From Taeniopygia guttata (taxonomy: Eukaryota > Chordata > Aves > Passeriformes > Estrildidae): a DNA stretch of 64,000 nucleotides. Position numbers and translations under genes: made by a program. Shown here in pieces: positions 26,343-37,525 of the stretch. Under the pieces are notes generated by a model. That model worked only from the letters and a program-made list of their open reading frames with translations, was not told where the DNA came from and made no database searches. Position 1 is the stretch's first letter, and each line of letters begins with the position of its first letter. The DNA is taken from contig NC_133037.1 of the NCBI RefSeq assembly GCF_048771995.1, positions 2,485,001-2,549,000 of the forward strand, written 5' to 3'.

Positions 26343-28889
26343 ATCTCCTAGGGAAAACAGACAGCAGAAATGATAACCAGTAGAGAAGGAAACAGAAGGA
26401 ATATATTCATGGATAAATGAGAGCTGTGGCTGGAGCCTTTGAGCTGAGCTCACGTCCCTGGGTGTGCTTTGATCAGCAGCATCCCAGCCCTGGGAGTCTT
26501 TGCTCTGTCTCTTTTTAGTGCCACATTTCTTTCTCTGCTTTTTCCTGGCTGAAGTAGATCATGAGTTTGATCATTCCAGCACAGCAGAGACCCCTGGCCC
26601 ATCCCAGCAAGCAGCAGAGGAGCCGTGGTGGGACATGCTGCTGATGGCCAGGACACAGACAATCCTCACTCCCGTTCTCCAATTTATAGCTCTAAAATGT
26701 CACAGTTCCACCAGACACCACAGAGATGCTGCAGGACTGACATTCCTTAGAAATTCCTTTCCTGATGATCAATGCACCCTGTGAAATAATTATATTTTAT
26801 TCATTCCTCTGGGTTGTAATTCTCCCTAAGGATGAAAGAACCCCAAACAAACAAACAACACTAAAACATTTTGCATGATCAAAGTTCTATATTAAGTTCC
26901 TGATAATTTCCTCCTACGTCACTCAAGTGGAAACCAGAATTCTTATATAAAATTACAGCTCCTTGGAATTCACAGCCATTTGCCAGCTAATGTATTATAG
27001 CACAGATGAAAAACAACCTGACAGCACTCAAAATATGCACATATTACAATAACAAAGACTTCATTAGAAACCCATAAAAAAGTCCTTTCTTTATGTTTCA
27101 CAAGAAGTGGGATGTGTGCTCACTGATCCCATGTCTGCCCAGTTGTGGAAATTACATTTGGAAACATTAAGAGTTAAAGAATACATTTTCTCTTTTTTAG
27201 GACTTGGAAACTGAGGAAAATCTGTCAGCTGATCAGTGAATATTTCTTTTGTCCACAGTAACCCAAAATGACCATTATTTGACAAAATACTCTCCAAAAA
27301 TAACTCTGAATGTTGCTGGTCTCATTGGGAAATGCTGTAGTTGCAAAGGAGCTGACTTTTGGCAGAGGTTTCTTTAATGTTAAGAACAAAGAAACACTCA
27401 TTAAAAAATGAAGCCAACAAACCAACCACTGTTAGATAATTAAAAGAACGCTTGTTTTCTTAATTTTAACACTAAAGAGCTACAGAGCACACTAAGAAAA
27501 ACATTATAATAAGATTTGTAGGGTGGTGAGAAGTCAGAAAAAGAACAAAGGTGTTTGAAAATGGCTTTGGATTAAAAAGTGGTATTATCCTGCCAGTTGT
27601 ATCCCATTGAGTTGGATCCTGTGGATTAAAAGTTAACTTAGAAATCTGACTTGGCTCCACCTAAGTCAATAGAATTCCATTTACTTGCTGGTGAAATATT
27701 GATAATCAGGCTCATTAACTTGAAATTAGAAGAAATTGATTTACCAAGCAGGAGGAGGATCCAAACCAGACTCCCAGTCCTTGGAACCCTCCTCAGAGAA
27801 TTTTCCCACTCGAAGGAAATTCAAGGAACCCAACAAATACTATGAAAAAAGTGAGGAAACTTCAAAGGATAATTTCCCTGGAGAGGGAGAAAAATGGAAT
27901 TTGGAAGGAAGGGAAAGAAAGAGTCAAAGGAGAGTGTGACAAAGTGAATTTTTGGAAGCCAGCATGTTCTGGATGCTGCAGCAGATGCAAACCCAGCACA
28001 GCAAAGGTTTGGCAAAGCCTTTAGGAGCCATTCCCTCATTCAGAGATCCACATTTCAACCTTTCTGCTGCTCCCAGGGACCTCCACCTCACAGAGTGGTT
28101 TTTACTCCTAGCTAGGTGTAGGAAATAAATATTGGCCTCGTTTGTGAGAAATATCAATATCAAATTTCAGCTGCCGAGGAATGAAATGAAAGGTTAAAAT
28201 CTTAACCTGGGGGAAAATGGGAAAATGGAGTGGGAAAGTTGTACTGCAAACATTGCAGCCTGGAGTTTTCCCCCACTGAATGATTTGATGGACTTCATTT
28301 AGGCTTCTTTTTCTAAAAAATGGATTTAAATGCCAAACAGAAATTGTCATTTAAACCCCGAAAATCAGATCTTAAATACAAAGTCAAACTATACTTTAAA
28401 AATATAGGGTTTTAACAGGGAAATTTGTCGAAAGCAGCTTTATTCCCACCACAGCATTTATTTCCACATTTCCTTAACTCCTGGTGGGAAATCAGGGTGG
28501 GAGTACCCAAGAAGATCCAGCTGCTCTGCAGCCTCCAGAAGCTCTTCCACACTCAGTTCCTACGGGACTATAGGATTTTAATGTCTTTTTTTTCCCATAA
28601 AGGCATTGGCAGTCTCTTTGAAACACAAACAATTTTCAGACCCAACGTTAAGGTGCGAAGTGTATTGGTAAGGCACAATTCAAGCCCCCAAAATCCAACA
28701 ACAATTTCATTCAGAAGATCCAATTAAAGGGGAAGAACAGGGCAGATATTGTCTTCACTAATTTTGTCAATTAAATAAGAAATTATTCTGGAAAAATATA
28801 GAAACAGCACAAGGTTTTGATGGTTGCTTTAGAACCGTGAAGCTCATGAGCTTTTGAAGAAAAAATAAAATGAATAAAACCTTTCCTCC
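26343..28889. other. Intergenic, nothing recognised
   Basis: AT-rich, without repeat family or gene signals. Confidence 0.55.
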
Positions 28890-29465
28890 GTGGCTTAAGC
28901 AGACTCCAGTTTTGTATGGCGGATTGCAAAACCTTTCATCATTCTGGTGAATTTCCCCTGAATTTCCACATGTCCTTGTGAACTGCAGACACAAAACCAG
29001 GGCAGCAGCAGCATCCCCTCAAGGAGTTCCCTGTGCCAGAGTGAGGGATTCTCCCCAGCCCTGCTCAGCATTCTCCTGTTGCTCCTCAGGATAAGATCTC
29101 CTCTCCTGCCTGCACCAGCTCCATCCATTATTCCTGGATAGATGACCTTACATTTGGTGCTATCAAACACATATTGATTGCACGCTCATCTGACAGCCTT
29201 GTAATTACTCAGGTCAGCCCATTTACCCTCTTTAAATAATGGCAGAGCACCAGCTTTCTTCCAGCCATTGGAACTTCCCCTGCAAGCCAGGACTTATTAA
29301 AAATAAACATTAACGATCCAAAGAGTAGCTCAGATGGCTCTTAAAAATTTTAGGTGCCAGTTAGGCAGACTTACTGATTTAACAGAGTCTGGTGAGAGGA
29401 GCTGCTGTTTAACTGCCTCTTAATCACTGCTGGGAGATAAATTATTCCATCCTGTGAGGCAGCAG
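28890..29465 (-). mobile_element. Ancient CR1 LINE, reverse-transcriptase remnant
   Basis: On the minus strand, a diverged RT reading frame gives FDSTKCKVIYPG (compare the CR1 RT thumb FNxxKCKVLHLG), and further on FTRMMKGF (compare the ...ATRMIKGL block). Upstream, ggctggaagaaagctggtgc and aaagagggtaaatgggctga, then gagtaattacaaggctgtca, match the DNA of the CR1 RT start (WKKANVVPIFKKG..NYRPVS). The catalytic core between these blocks is missing, so the copy is internally deleted and dead. Confidence 0.7.
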
Positions 29466-32400
29466 CATCACCTTCCTCCCTCCCAGGGACAGGACAGAGG
29501 CACCAGCAGCCCTGAGTCCTCCTGAAAATGGGCTGGTGCACTTTTGTTCACTCCTATCACACTTAAAGAACATTATTTAATAAGTTTAAACTCACTGCTC
29601 ATACATTTTTTTCATGTTCTCCCTTCTCAGTCTTATCCAACTCCTCACTTCCATTCCCTGCCATGGGCTCCTGATCACCCCATTTGCCATTTACAGAGTA
29701 TTTTGCCAGGGACATGAGGAGGGTGGAGGAATCAGGGGACTTTGGTTGTTTTCCTCAATGTGAAATTGGATCTTCTGAAGAACAGTAAATAGAGATTTTT
29801 TTTTTCTCCCCTGTTAGCATAAGCCAGGCACAATCAAAGTGAGCAGCCACTAATTTTCCATGCATTGATGAATTACTCTCTTGCTGTGGAGATGGGATCT
29901 AATCTAGAGCTCCATGCTGCTGGATGGGACGCACCTTGAATTAGGGAAATATCAGCCACAATTTTTAGGAAACACTCTGGGCAATCTCCCACCAGCTGCT
30001 CCAGACCTTCTGTGATGGCTTCCCAAAAATTCCCGCAAAGACCAGCTCCTTCCACCCTGCAAAAAGTGAAGACCATCCTGTGGGGTTTATTTCCTATCAG
30101 CCATGGAAGTGAGTGCCCCACCAAGTGCCCCACCCCAGATTCCAGCTAGCAGAAAGCTGCCCTGGAACGCTGATGGCTCATTTGTATTAATTGCCTGGGA
30201 CTGACAGGCTGCTCCCTGTGCCATTTCCCTGGGCCTGCTTCCTACTTGCTGCTCCCAAAAGGGCACAAGGAGTCACTAATTGTTATATTCAATACTGTCT
30301 CTTTCCTGCAAGCAATACCAATTTAATTAAATTTACATGGTTTTAAGTGACCAGCTACAACTCCTTTCATCTGTTTATACAGGTCACTAGAATTGATAAA
30401 TCTCCATTTCATTGCTGCCATCTTCTTTTAAGTGCTCCCTTATTCCCCTCCTGACCTTTTAAAGCTGTTTTCTACCCTTCCTGCCCATCTGAGACTGGTT
30501 GAAATAGAGGTTCTCTCTTTCTCTAGGAGGCAGGACAGCAATCCATAAACCCCCAATCCCATTGTACACCATCACTGCCAGGGGATTTTCCTTAATACTG
30601 AGTATGAAGTGTCTTTGAAGAGAAACTTTTCTCTTAAGGTTTTTAAGCATTTTTACAAAAGGTCTCTGGCCCCTTTTCCCTCACCTGTACAGGGAGATTG
30701 TCTCCAGAGTGCCCCATCAGCCCTGGAGATGTGTTTGATACGGAGCAGACTGATTATCCCACTGCTCCATATGTGCTCAGTCAGAGACACAACTCAAAGC
30801 AGCCAAAAGGCAAATCTGGCCCAGTTTCTCCTCTTTCCCTCTGGGGAGAATTCAATCAAGAATTGATTAATGCTTGAATTCTCATCAAGAATTAATAAGT
30901 TCCTGATGTGGTGAAAATGAATAGTCTCAGGGAAGCAGCTAAGCTTGTTGTTTTGTACGGGGGAAGAGAAAAAAATTCCATTTATTTGGTAACTGATGCA
31001 GTGGTGAAGTTAGAGAGGGGTAATTCTGAATTGCCTGTCTCCTTATGACATTTTAATAACCTAATGAATGGATTGACTGAAGGTTGACTCTCAACTCTCA
31101 GAGATGACTTGGGGTGCTCCCACCACTTCCCTCAAACTTAGGTGCAATTCTCAAACTCCACACAAACACATCAGGTGGGAAGCACAGGGGGTGTAGCAGC
31201 CTAACATCACCCCCACAGAAAAGCCATTTCCTTGTCCCCAAAAAGATGTCCCTAAAGGCTAAAAGCAAGAAAAGCACAAAGTCAGTCCTTCCTCATCAAC
31301 GTATCAGTACAGAGAATAAAATGAGACTCAGCAGGTACTAATAGTGGTAAAGGTAAGAAATATTTAGTAACATTTTTTATACTTCCTTTGAAGGGCTGGA
31401 GAGCTAAAATACCTTAAAAAAAAAAGAAAGAAAAACCCATGATGCTCTAAGACTAATTGAACCAATAATCAAAGGCTGTCTCTAATTCCTGGACCAGGAG
31501 GTCAATTACAGAAATAAATCTGACAGCAGATAGATGGGAACAGTGTGCAATTACCAGTTAAAGACTTGATAATTATGGCAAGAATTAGTCTGCATTTTCA
31601 GTGGCAGCAAAACCCATCCATTCTTTGCAGTTATTATCTGAATTGGAAGAAGAAATGGGTTCAGCTCTGTCTCAGGCTGACACAAAGCTCCAGGTACAAC
31701 AGGAATTGAGAAGTGGCTGATGAGCCCATGGAGTTGGAAATTTCCTTAACTGCAAACTTCAATGGCAGATGAGAAAGAAAAATTAATATTCAGCAAGGAG
31801 AGGTATGGAGAAACTTAAACTCTGATAGAATAGGACTGAGAAGCACATATTTTTATGAGGTTTGCCAAAATCAGCCCAAATATGGGCTTTTCAAATACTC
31901 AAGTGCTCAATCTTGAAAGGCAGAGTCAATGAGAGAGTAACAATCCTGAATATTTAAAGAATTAGCACATTGTTTTCCATTCCCCCATGGCATTATCTAG
32001 TCAAAAGGAAGAGGTTTTGTAACTATTTATTTTTAAAAAAAGTGTGATCTGCAAAATCTGCAAAAATCCTAATAAATTAGACTGAACTTGATGACCTTTA
32101 TTCCTTGAGGTAGGTTGAACTTGTATTTCTTCCTTATTGAAATAATCTGAAAGCACAGCACCTAAATTCTTCCTCTTATTCTTAATTCTGTCCTTCTGGG
32201 ACTCCAGGAGCTGGGAAGTTCAGAACAGCTGGATCCAGGTAAAGGCAAGGAGATGCTGCTGCCCTGGGAGAGTGAAAACCTTGGCAGGAGAGTGACTGAG
32301 CCCAGCAGAGGAAAACAACACGCTCAGAAAAATGACAAAAACCTGGCAGCTAAGAGGCCTTGGGACAGGAAATAATTTGCAGCCTTGGAGTCATAAAACA

Positions 32401-32816
32401 TACACTAAAAAAAGGAAAGAGGTTTTGGGTTTTCAGTAAATATTTTCCAAGAAACCAATCAGTAAATTTTAAGTTCTCAACAACTAATGGTTGCAGGAAA
32501 TAAAACAAAGAAAATACTTCCAGGAGACAATTTCCTCCTCAACTCATCCTGATGAGGTAACAATGAAAATGAGTGGCTTTAGCAGCTTCCATGGTGTTCC
32601 CCCACCCCTCAGTATTCCAGAGCTATTCCCACTCCATTTGTCACTGCCACTTCCACATCCCACTGCTGACACTCCTCTCTGCAGCAACTCTTTTTCCTCA
32701 AGAATTTTTTTTAAATTAGGTGAATTACTGTGTCAAATGATCTGATTTCACTGCATTTTATGTAAATTTATTTACTTAGTGGCCTCTGGGCTCCATGCTG
32801 AGCTTGGAAAATGTAC
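29466..32816. other. Intergenic, nothing firmly recognised
   Basis: No coding gene. 29470-30650 may hold further eroded sequence of the CR1 element next to it, but I could not recognise specific blocks. Confidence 0.5.
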
Positions 32817-32929
32817 TTTTCAAAATGATAAATAATTAACCAGAGCTCCTGCACCACTGGAAGTTGTTACTCTGCTCTCATTTTAAATAGTCCAGGAATA
32901 TTTTTTTAATGCATGTTTCATATAAATTG
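32817..32929 (+). repeat. 113-bp direct duplication, copy 1
   Basis: ttttcaaaatgata...taattaaccagagctcctgc...ggaagttgttac...atgcatgtttcatataaatt is repeated at 34238-34350 with roughly 90% identity in the same orientation. It does not match a repeat family known to me. Confidence 0.9.
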
Positions 32930-34237
32930 CCACTTAGAGGAAAATAAATGCTCGGAACTTCGACTGCCTTTAGTCATAAAGGCTTACACATAGCAAGGTG
33001 ATTTTTATTAGAAAGCACATTAATGCTTTTCATTATTTAATAAATAATCATGCAAAGAACTCATTTCAAAATAGCAGCAGCCTCATGTTTCCAGCTCCCT
33101 ACAGAGATGCACAGGAGGGAGCAGTACCAGCAATTCCCACGTTAAATCCCACCTCAGGACCAGGCTCAGACAGGTCCCACAGCAGTAACACACTGGGGAG
33201 GGCCTGAACTCCTGCCCAGGTCTTCTCTTCATCACACTGAGGAGCAAATGGGAATTTATTTGGACAAAAAAAGTGATTTTTTTTTTTTTTTTGAAGTACC
33301 AAAAAGGCTGGAAGCTCAGATACCCCCATCCATGCTAAATTCAAAATCCCAGGTGCAGCTGTCAATGAGGAGTGGCAAAACCAGTGCAGAGTTTCCCCAT
33401 TCCAAAGCTGGGGAAATTACTTCTCGGCCACAAAGGTAATTCCATCCCAAACTGGAAGGAAAAGCTGATTTGCCACCAGGGTAAGAAGCAAAGAGGTTCA
33501 TCCTGTACCTCATTTCCTGCGGGAGGAGCAATTAGGAATGACCCAGTTCTGCTCCTGTGCCAGCCAGAGATGCCCCTCGCTCTCACTTCTCCTCACATCC
33601 CAGGTGAAGCACATGCACCAAAACCATCCATTTTTAGAGTTTTAAGTCAATAAAAATACTGCAAACAAGTTTTAGGACTCCCAAACAAAACCATGTGGTA
33701 AAAGCAAAAGATCCCCACCCAAACTCAGGGTACTGCTGCGTGTTTTCAGGTTTGAGATATTCCTGCCCCAATGTTCCAAACAAATGGTGAAGAACATGCT
33801 GCAGCCCCGGGCTCGGAGGGATATGAAGCATAAAAGTACAAACTCTACAGAAAAAGTAAAACCTGAAATGCAAAGAATGGTGTTTTTCGTACAGAAATGC
33901 CCATTTGTACATCCAGGGCATGGGGTGGGGCATCTCTCCTGGGTGGGTTTAGCCACATCATGTGGGCTTCAAGCACGGTAAAAACAACACCCAGGTCTTG
34001 TTAAATGAGGCTTGGAAATGTGCAGAGCTCAGACATTTCAGCAGAGTGAAATGCTGGCGTTTCCCTGGGGGACTCCTCTGCGTTCCCAGCTGATGAGCAG
34101 ATGCTGAAGTGGAAAAGTGATGACATTTCCTTGTGAGACCGAGGAACAGAGTGGAATGTTTGAGCATTAGAAGGAATGCTCTGCCCCCAAACCAGGTCTA
34201 ATAATGACAATTTTGTCCCAAAAGCAAAACATCAAAT
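32930..34237. other. Intergenic spacer between the two 113-bp copies
   Basis: Contains a T-run at 33276-33292. No gene or repeat family recognised. Confidence 0.55.
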
Positions 34238-34350
34238 CTTTTCAAAATGATACCTAATTAACCAGAGCTCCTGCACCCGTGGAAGTTGTTACTTCACTCT
34301 CATTATAAATAGCCCAGGAATATTTTTTAAATGCATGTTTCATATAAATT
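34238..34350 (+). repeat. 113-bp direct duplication, copy 2
   Basis: Second copy of the segment at 32817-32929, 1421 bp away. Sequence similarity stops abruptly at both ends. Confidence 0.9.
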
Positions 34351-35639
34351 GAATTTTTTCCCGTATTTTATCCTTAAACTTCTGTGACATCTGCTCCCAC
34401 ACACCTGCTGGTGGCAGCAGCACTTTTATTCTCACTCCAGTGAAGCACATGATTGTAGGACTTTCTCCTTGCCATTATGCTACTGGGAAAAGTGTAAATC
34501 GCATTATTCCAGGATATGAATTATAATAAAACCTTCTTGGGATGCCCTTGATGCCTCCCTGAAAGGTGAATGCCTGTTAGCACAGGCCTGCATTCCCACT
34601 GAGGTTATTCAATTCTTTGCAGGTGAAGAATGCATTAAAAAAGTCCTGAAGCCTTCCTGCTGAAGTGAAGCAGCTAAAAACATGTGACAAAAAAAAAAAA
34701 AAAAATTTCTTTCACTGAAATACAGTGAAATACACTCAGAATAGCACAGAATATTTCAATGAAATACACTCAGAACAGCTCAGAAGCCACATCAGCATTG
34801 ATGGTGATGCTCTTGAGTATCAACCAGATCTTTCACATTCCTGCTAAATACATTCAAAATGGATTTTTCAGCAATATCAGCTGCCACAGATTTGTCTGCT
34901 ATCTTTTATTAAGTCCTCAGTTTGGATTCCAGGAATCAGGAATGTGAATTTCTGTTCACCTGCAGAACCTTCCCATGGGCAGACAGAGTAGAATTAATCC
35001 TAGAACAGAGCACTGGTGATGGGGAGAGGGCAGGGAGTAATGAAAGAACCAAGGGATTTTCCTTGGCAAACAAAGCCCATTTGCTAAATTCCTGTAAAAT
35101 AAATACATATAGATTTCAGACTTGAAGCACAAATGTAGTTTTCCCTTAAAAATAATACAAAAAAAGGTATTATTTGGTTTGTGTGAGCCTGGATATTGAT
35201 AAATTACCAATATTCTGGTGATCTTTAGTGAAGAGGAGTAGAAACTCTGAGTGCTGGGAGATTTTGTGCTGCTAGCAGGGTGTGTAAAGCCTGTGAGAGA
35301 TGTTAACAATATTCAGAGTGATAGTTTGGCCCAGGAGAGGATCTCGTGGAATCAATGAGGAATTAAATTCAGGCTGTTTGCAGGTCAGGTTCATCCTGCT
35401 TTGGTGTCATATCTACAGGGCTGATGATCCGTGGTGTCCAAAAATCCCTGTGAAAGCCAAGGGCAGCTAAACCTTGGTGTGAAACAAAAAAGAACAAAAC
35501 CCACGTCACAACCTGGAGAGGGCTGTGAGTCACAATTAAATCAGATTCCCAGCAAATAAACAGTGTAAAGTGAGAAAATAATCAAACAAAACCCCCAAAT
35601 CAAACAAAAGAAACTTGCTGATTGCAGCCAAGGCTTTTG
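34351..35639. other. Region downstream of CHL1, nothing recognised
   Basis: An A-run at 34689-34705 is followed by a small direct repeat: gaaatacactcagaa at 34727 and again at 34761 (34-bp period). No gene seen. Confidence 0.55.
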
Positions 35640-35660
35640 AAGATTACATCAAGTCAAACT

Positions 35661-35666
35661 TTTATT
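35661..35666 (-). promoter_or_regulatory. Candidate distal poly(A) signal of CHL1
   Basis: AATAAA on the minus strand within gctaataaaagtttgact. A TTGATG-type GT-rich stretch lies about 15 nt downstream. It is the leftmost plausible end for a long UTR isoform. Other AATAAA copies (for example 39315-39320) also exist, so this choice is tentative. Confidence 0.35.
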
Positions 35667-36097
35667 AGCAAAGTTGTATTTCATGTAAAATGAAAATATC
35701 TTTTCAAACCATACGTGCACATCTGCGTGGTACAAACAGCAACTACAGTACAACACGTTTCTCTAAACTTTAATCAATGCACACTAACATTTAGCTCCCA
35801 AAAAAGTAACATTGTGATGGTGACACCACATTTGCTTTGATCTTTTTCTCATGAAATTACAAAGTCTCTTGTTTAAAGTCAGAACCATAATAATAAAAAA
35901 TGAACAGACAGAATGCTTTGGCTCAAACCCCTCGAGGGGCTCCTGCCTGAAAACAGAACAAATCAGTGCAGATCGCTTGAGATTTGACATGAGAGATCCA
36001 GAGCTGCAATGTAAACATGTCCTGCTACTCCAGCATGGTTTGTAACTTTATTTTTTTTTGACAGAAATGCAGCTGAGGGTGTGATCCATTGGCAAAC

Positions 36098-36127
36098 AAA
36101 GGGAATTCTCCATGAAGAATTCCCTTT
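36098..36127. repeat. Perfect 12-bp inverted repeat (hairpin)
   Basis: Arms aaagggaattct and agaattcccttt are exactly complementary across a 6-nt loop (ccatga). In a long CHL1 3' UTR transcript this would fold as a stable stem-loop. The stem is too short for a microRNA precursor. Confidence 0.75.
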
Positions 36128-36299
36128 CTGTCTATCTGTTCTTACAGGTAAGCAAAATAACCTAAATACACTTCTCATCTGCAAAATCATGGCTGTGAAA
36201 AACGATGCTGAGGTTTCCTCTCGAAAGCTCAAGGAGCAGTGAATTTTATTCTAACTTTTCTTTAAAAAATGTGGAATCACTGCTTAAAATTCCCACCTT

Positions 36300-36326
36300 T
36301 TTTTTTTTTTTAATATATATATATAG
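36300..36326. repeat. Poly(T) followed by (TA)n
   Basis: A 14-base T-run, then taatatatatatatag. Low-complexity sequence in the putative 3' UTR or flank. Confidence 0.85.
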
Positions 36327-36794
36327 AAAGATTGTGCTACTATTTGTTTTCATGTCAAAAATAATATTGGCCGTAAAACTTTGATGAAAACCTCTCGTGC
36401 ACTGGATTGAAGCCATTCAGCCAATGGAAGCAGTTCCCAGGAAAAGAGCTACTCACTGGAATTTGTGTAACATCAACACAGCAGAACAAATATCAATCAT
36501 TACATGATTTGCTAATCCATTTAAGATGTGACTTACAACAAACGTTTTTAAAATTTTTTATACATGAACACACAATTTTATCCAGAGGGGAGAAGTAAAT
36601 TTTCTGATTTGATTCCTAATTCTGCTCTTCCTAAAAATCCAGCCCCAGCAGGGCTTTGATGCCCAGTGCTGTACTTTTATCATGCTGGAGTGTAGAGCCA
36701 TGAGGATTTCTGAAAATTGGATCCCCTAATTTTGACAGAGAGGGAAGCTGGGGCTGTTCCTGCAAATTCTTGATAATGCTATTAAATTTTTATA

Positions 36795-36862
36795 TAGATG
36801 TGTGTATATATACATATATGCATGTGTGTGTGTGTGTATGTGTGTGTATATATATATATAAA
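36795..36862. repeat. TG/TA microsatellite
   Basis: Alternating purine-pyrimidine run: atatatacatatatgcatg, then a (tg)n block, then a (ta)n block. It is a compound dinucleotide repeat in the putative CHL1 3' UTR or flank and is likely length-polymorphic. Confidence 0.9.
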
Positions 36863-37446
36863 TAAGAGAAAAATTATCACTATTATTCGGCTCTGGGAAT
36901 CCAAACAGCTCCCTTGGAAGAAAGGACAGAGGGATTTTTCCCCATTATTTAGGAAGAGCTGATTTTATTTGTTTAATGTTATGCAAAGTCAAAACTGCAC
37001 AACTTTTTCAGCAAGATCCCTCTCTCTCTTCTTCCAGAGGCTTCTTAAATCCCCAAACCTGGATCTGTGGGGCAGGGAAATGCCTCCTCCCTGATGTGTG
37101 GAATTACATCCTGGCTTGCCTTGGATATCAAGTCTGAAAGTGCCATTTCCCCTCTCCCACTTCTTCTGAGGCAAAATGTGTCAGAACCAAAGGGAGCCAA
37201 CCACAGCCTGGGATGGGATAATTAATAATTCCCTGTTCTGCTCCCATGGCTGGACTCCCTCCTCCCAGCAGGCAGGCTGCAATTCCCTGCTCAGTGTTAA
37301 TTAATGGAATCCCCACTGATTTCCTGGAGCTGATTTTAATAAACACTCCTGGCCAGAGAAAGAAAAAAAAAATCCAAAAACTTCCCCAAAAAAACAGTTC
37401 AAATATTTAATGCTCAATGCACTATTTCAGAATAGGGTGTGATTTT

Positions 37447-37525
37447 TGGGGCTGTCCTGTGCAGGGGCAGAAGTTGGATTTTGATGACCCTGTGGATCCC
37501 TTCCAACTCAGGAAGTTCTGTAACT
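37447..37525 (+). mobile_element. CR1 LINE 3'-end fragment
   Basis: Matches the remembered CR1 tail: GGCTGTCCTGTGCAGGG, then gttggattttgatgaccctg, ending tcccttccaactcaggaa and ttctgtaa. Plus orientation, antisense to CHL1. Confidence 0.7.

Noticed and set aside
34689..34705. A-run as the tail of a processed pseudogene
   Set aside because: No coding or RNA-gene similarity precedes it on the plus strand.
36098..36127. microRNA precursor
   Set aside because: The stem is 12 bp with a 6-nt loop and does not extend; pre-miRNAs need about 30 paired bases.
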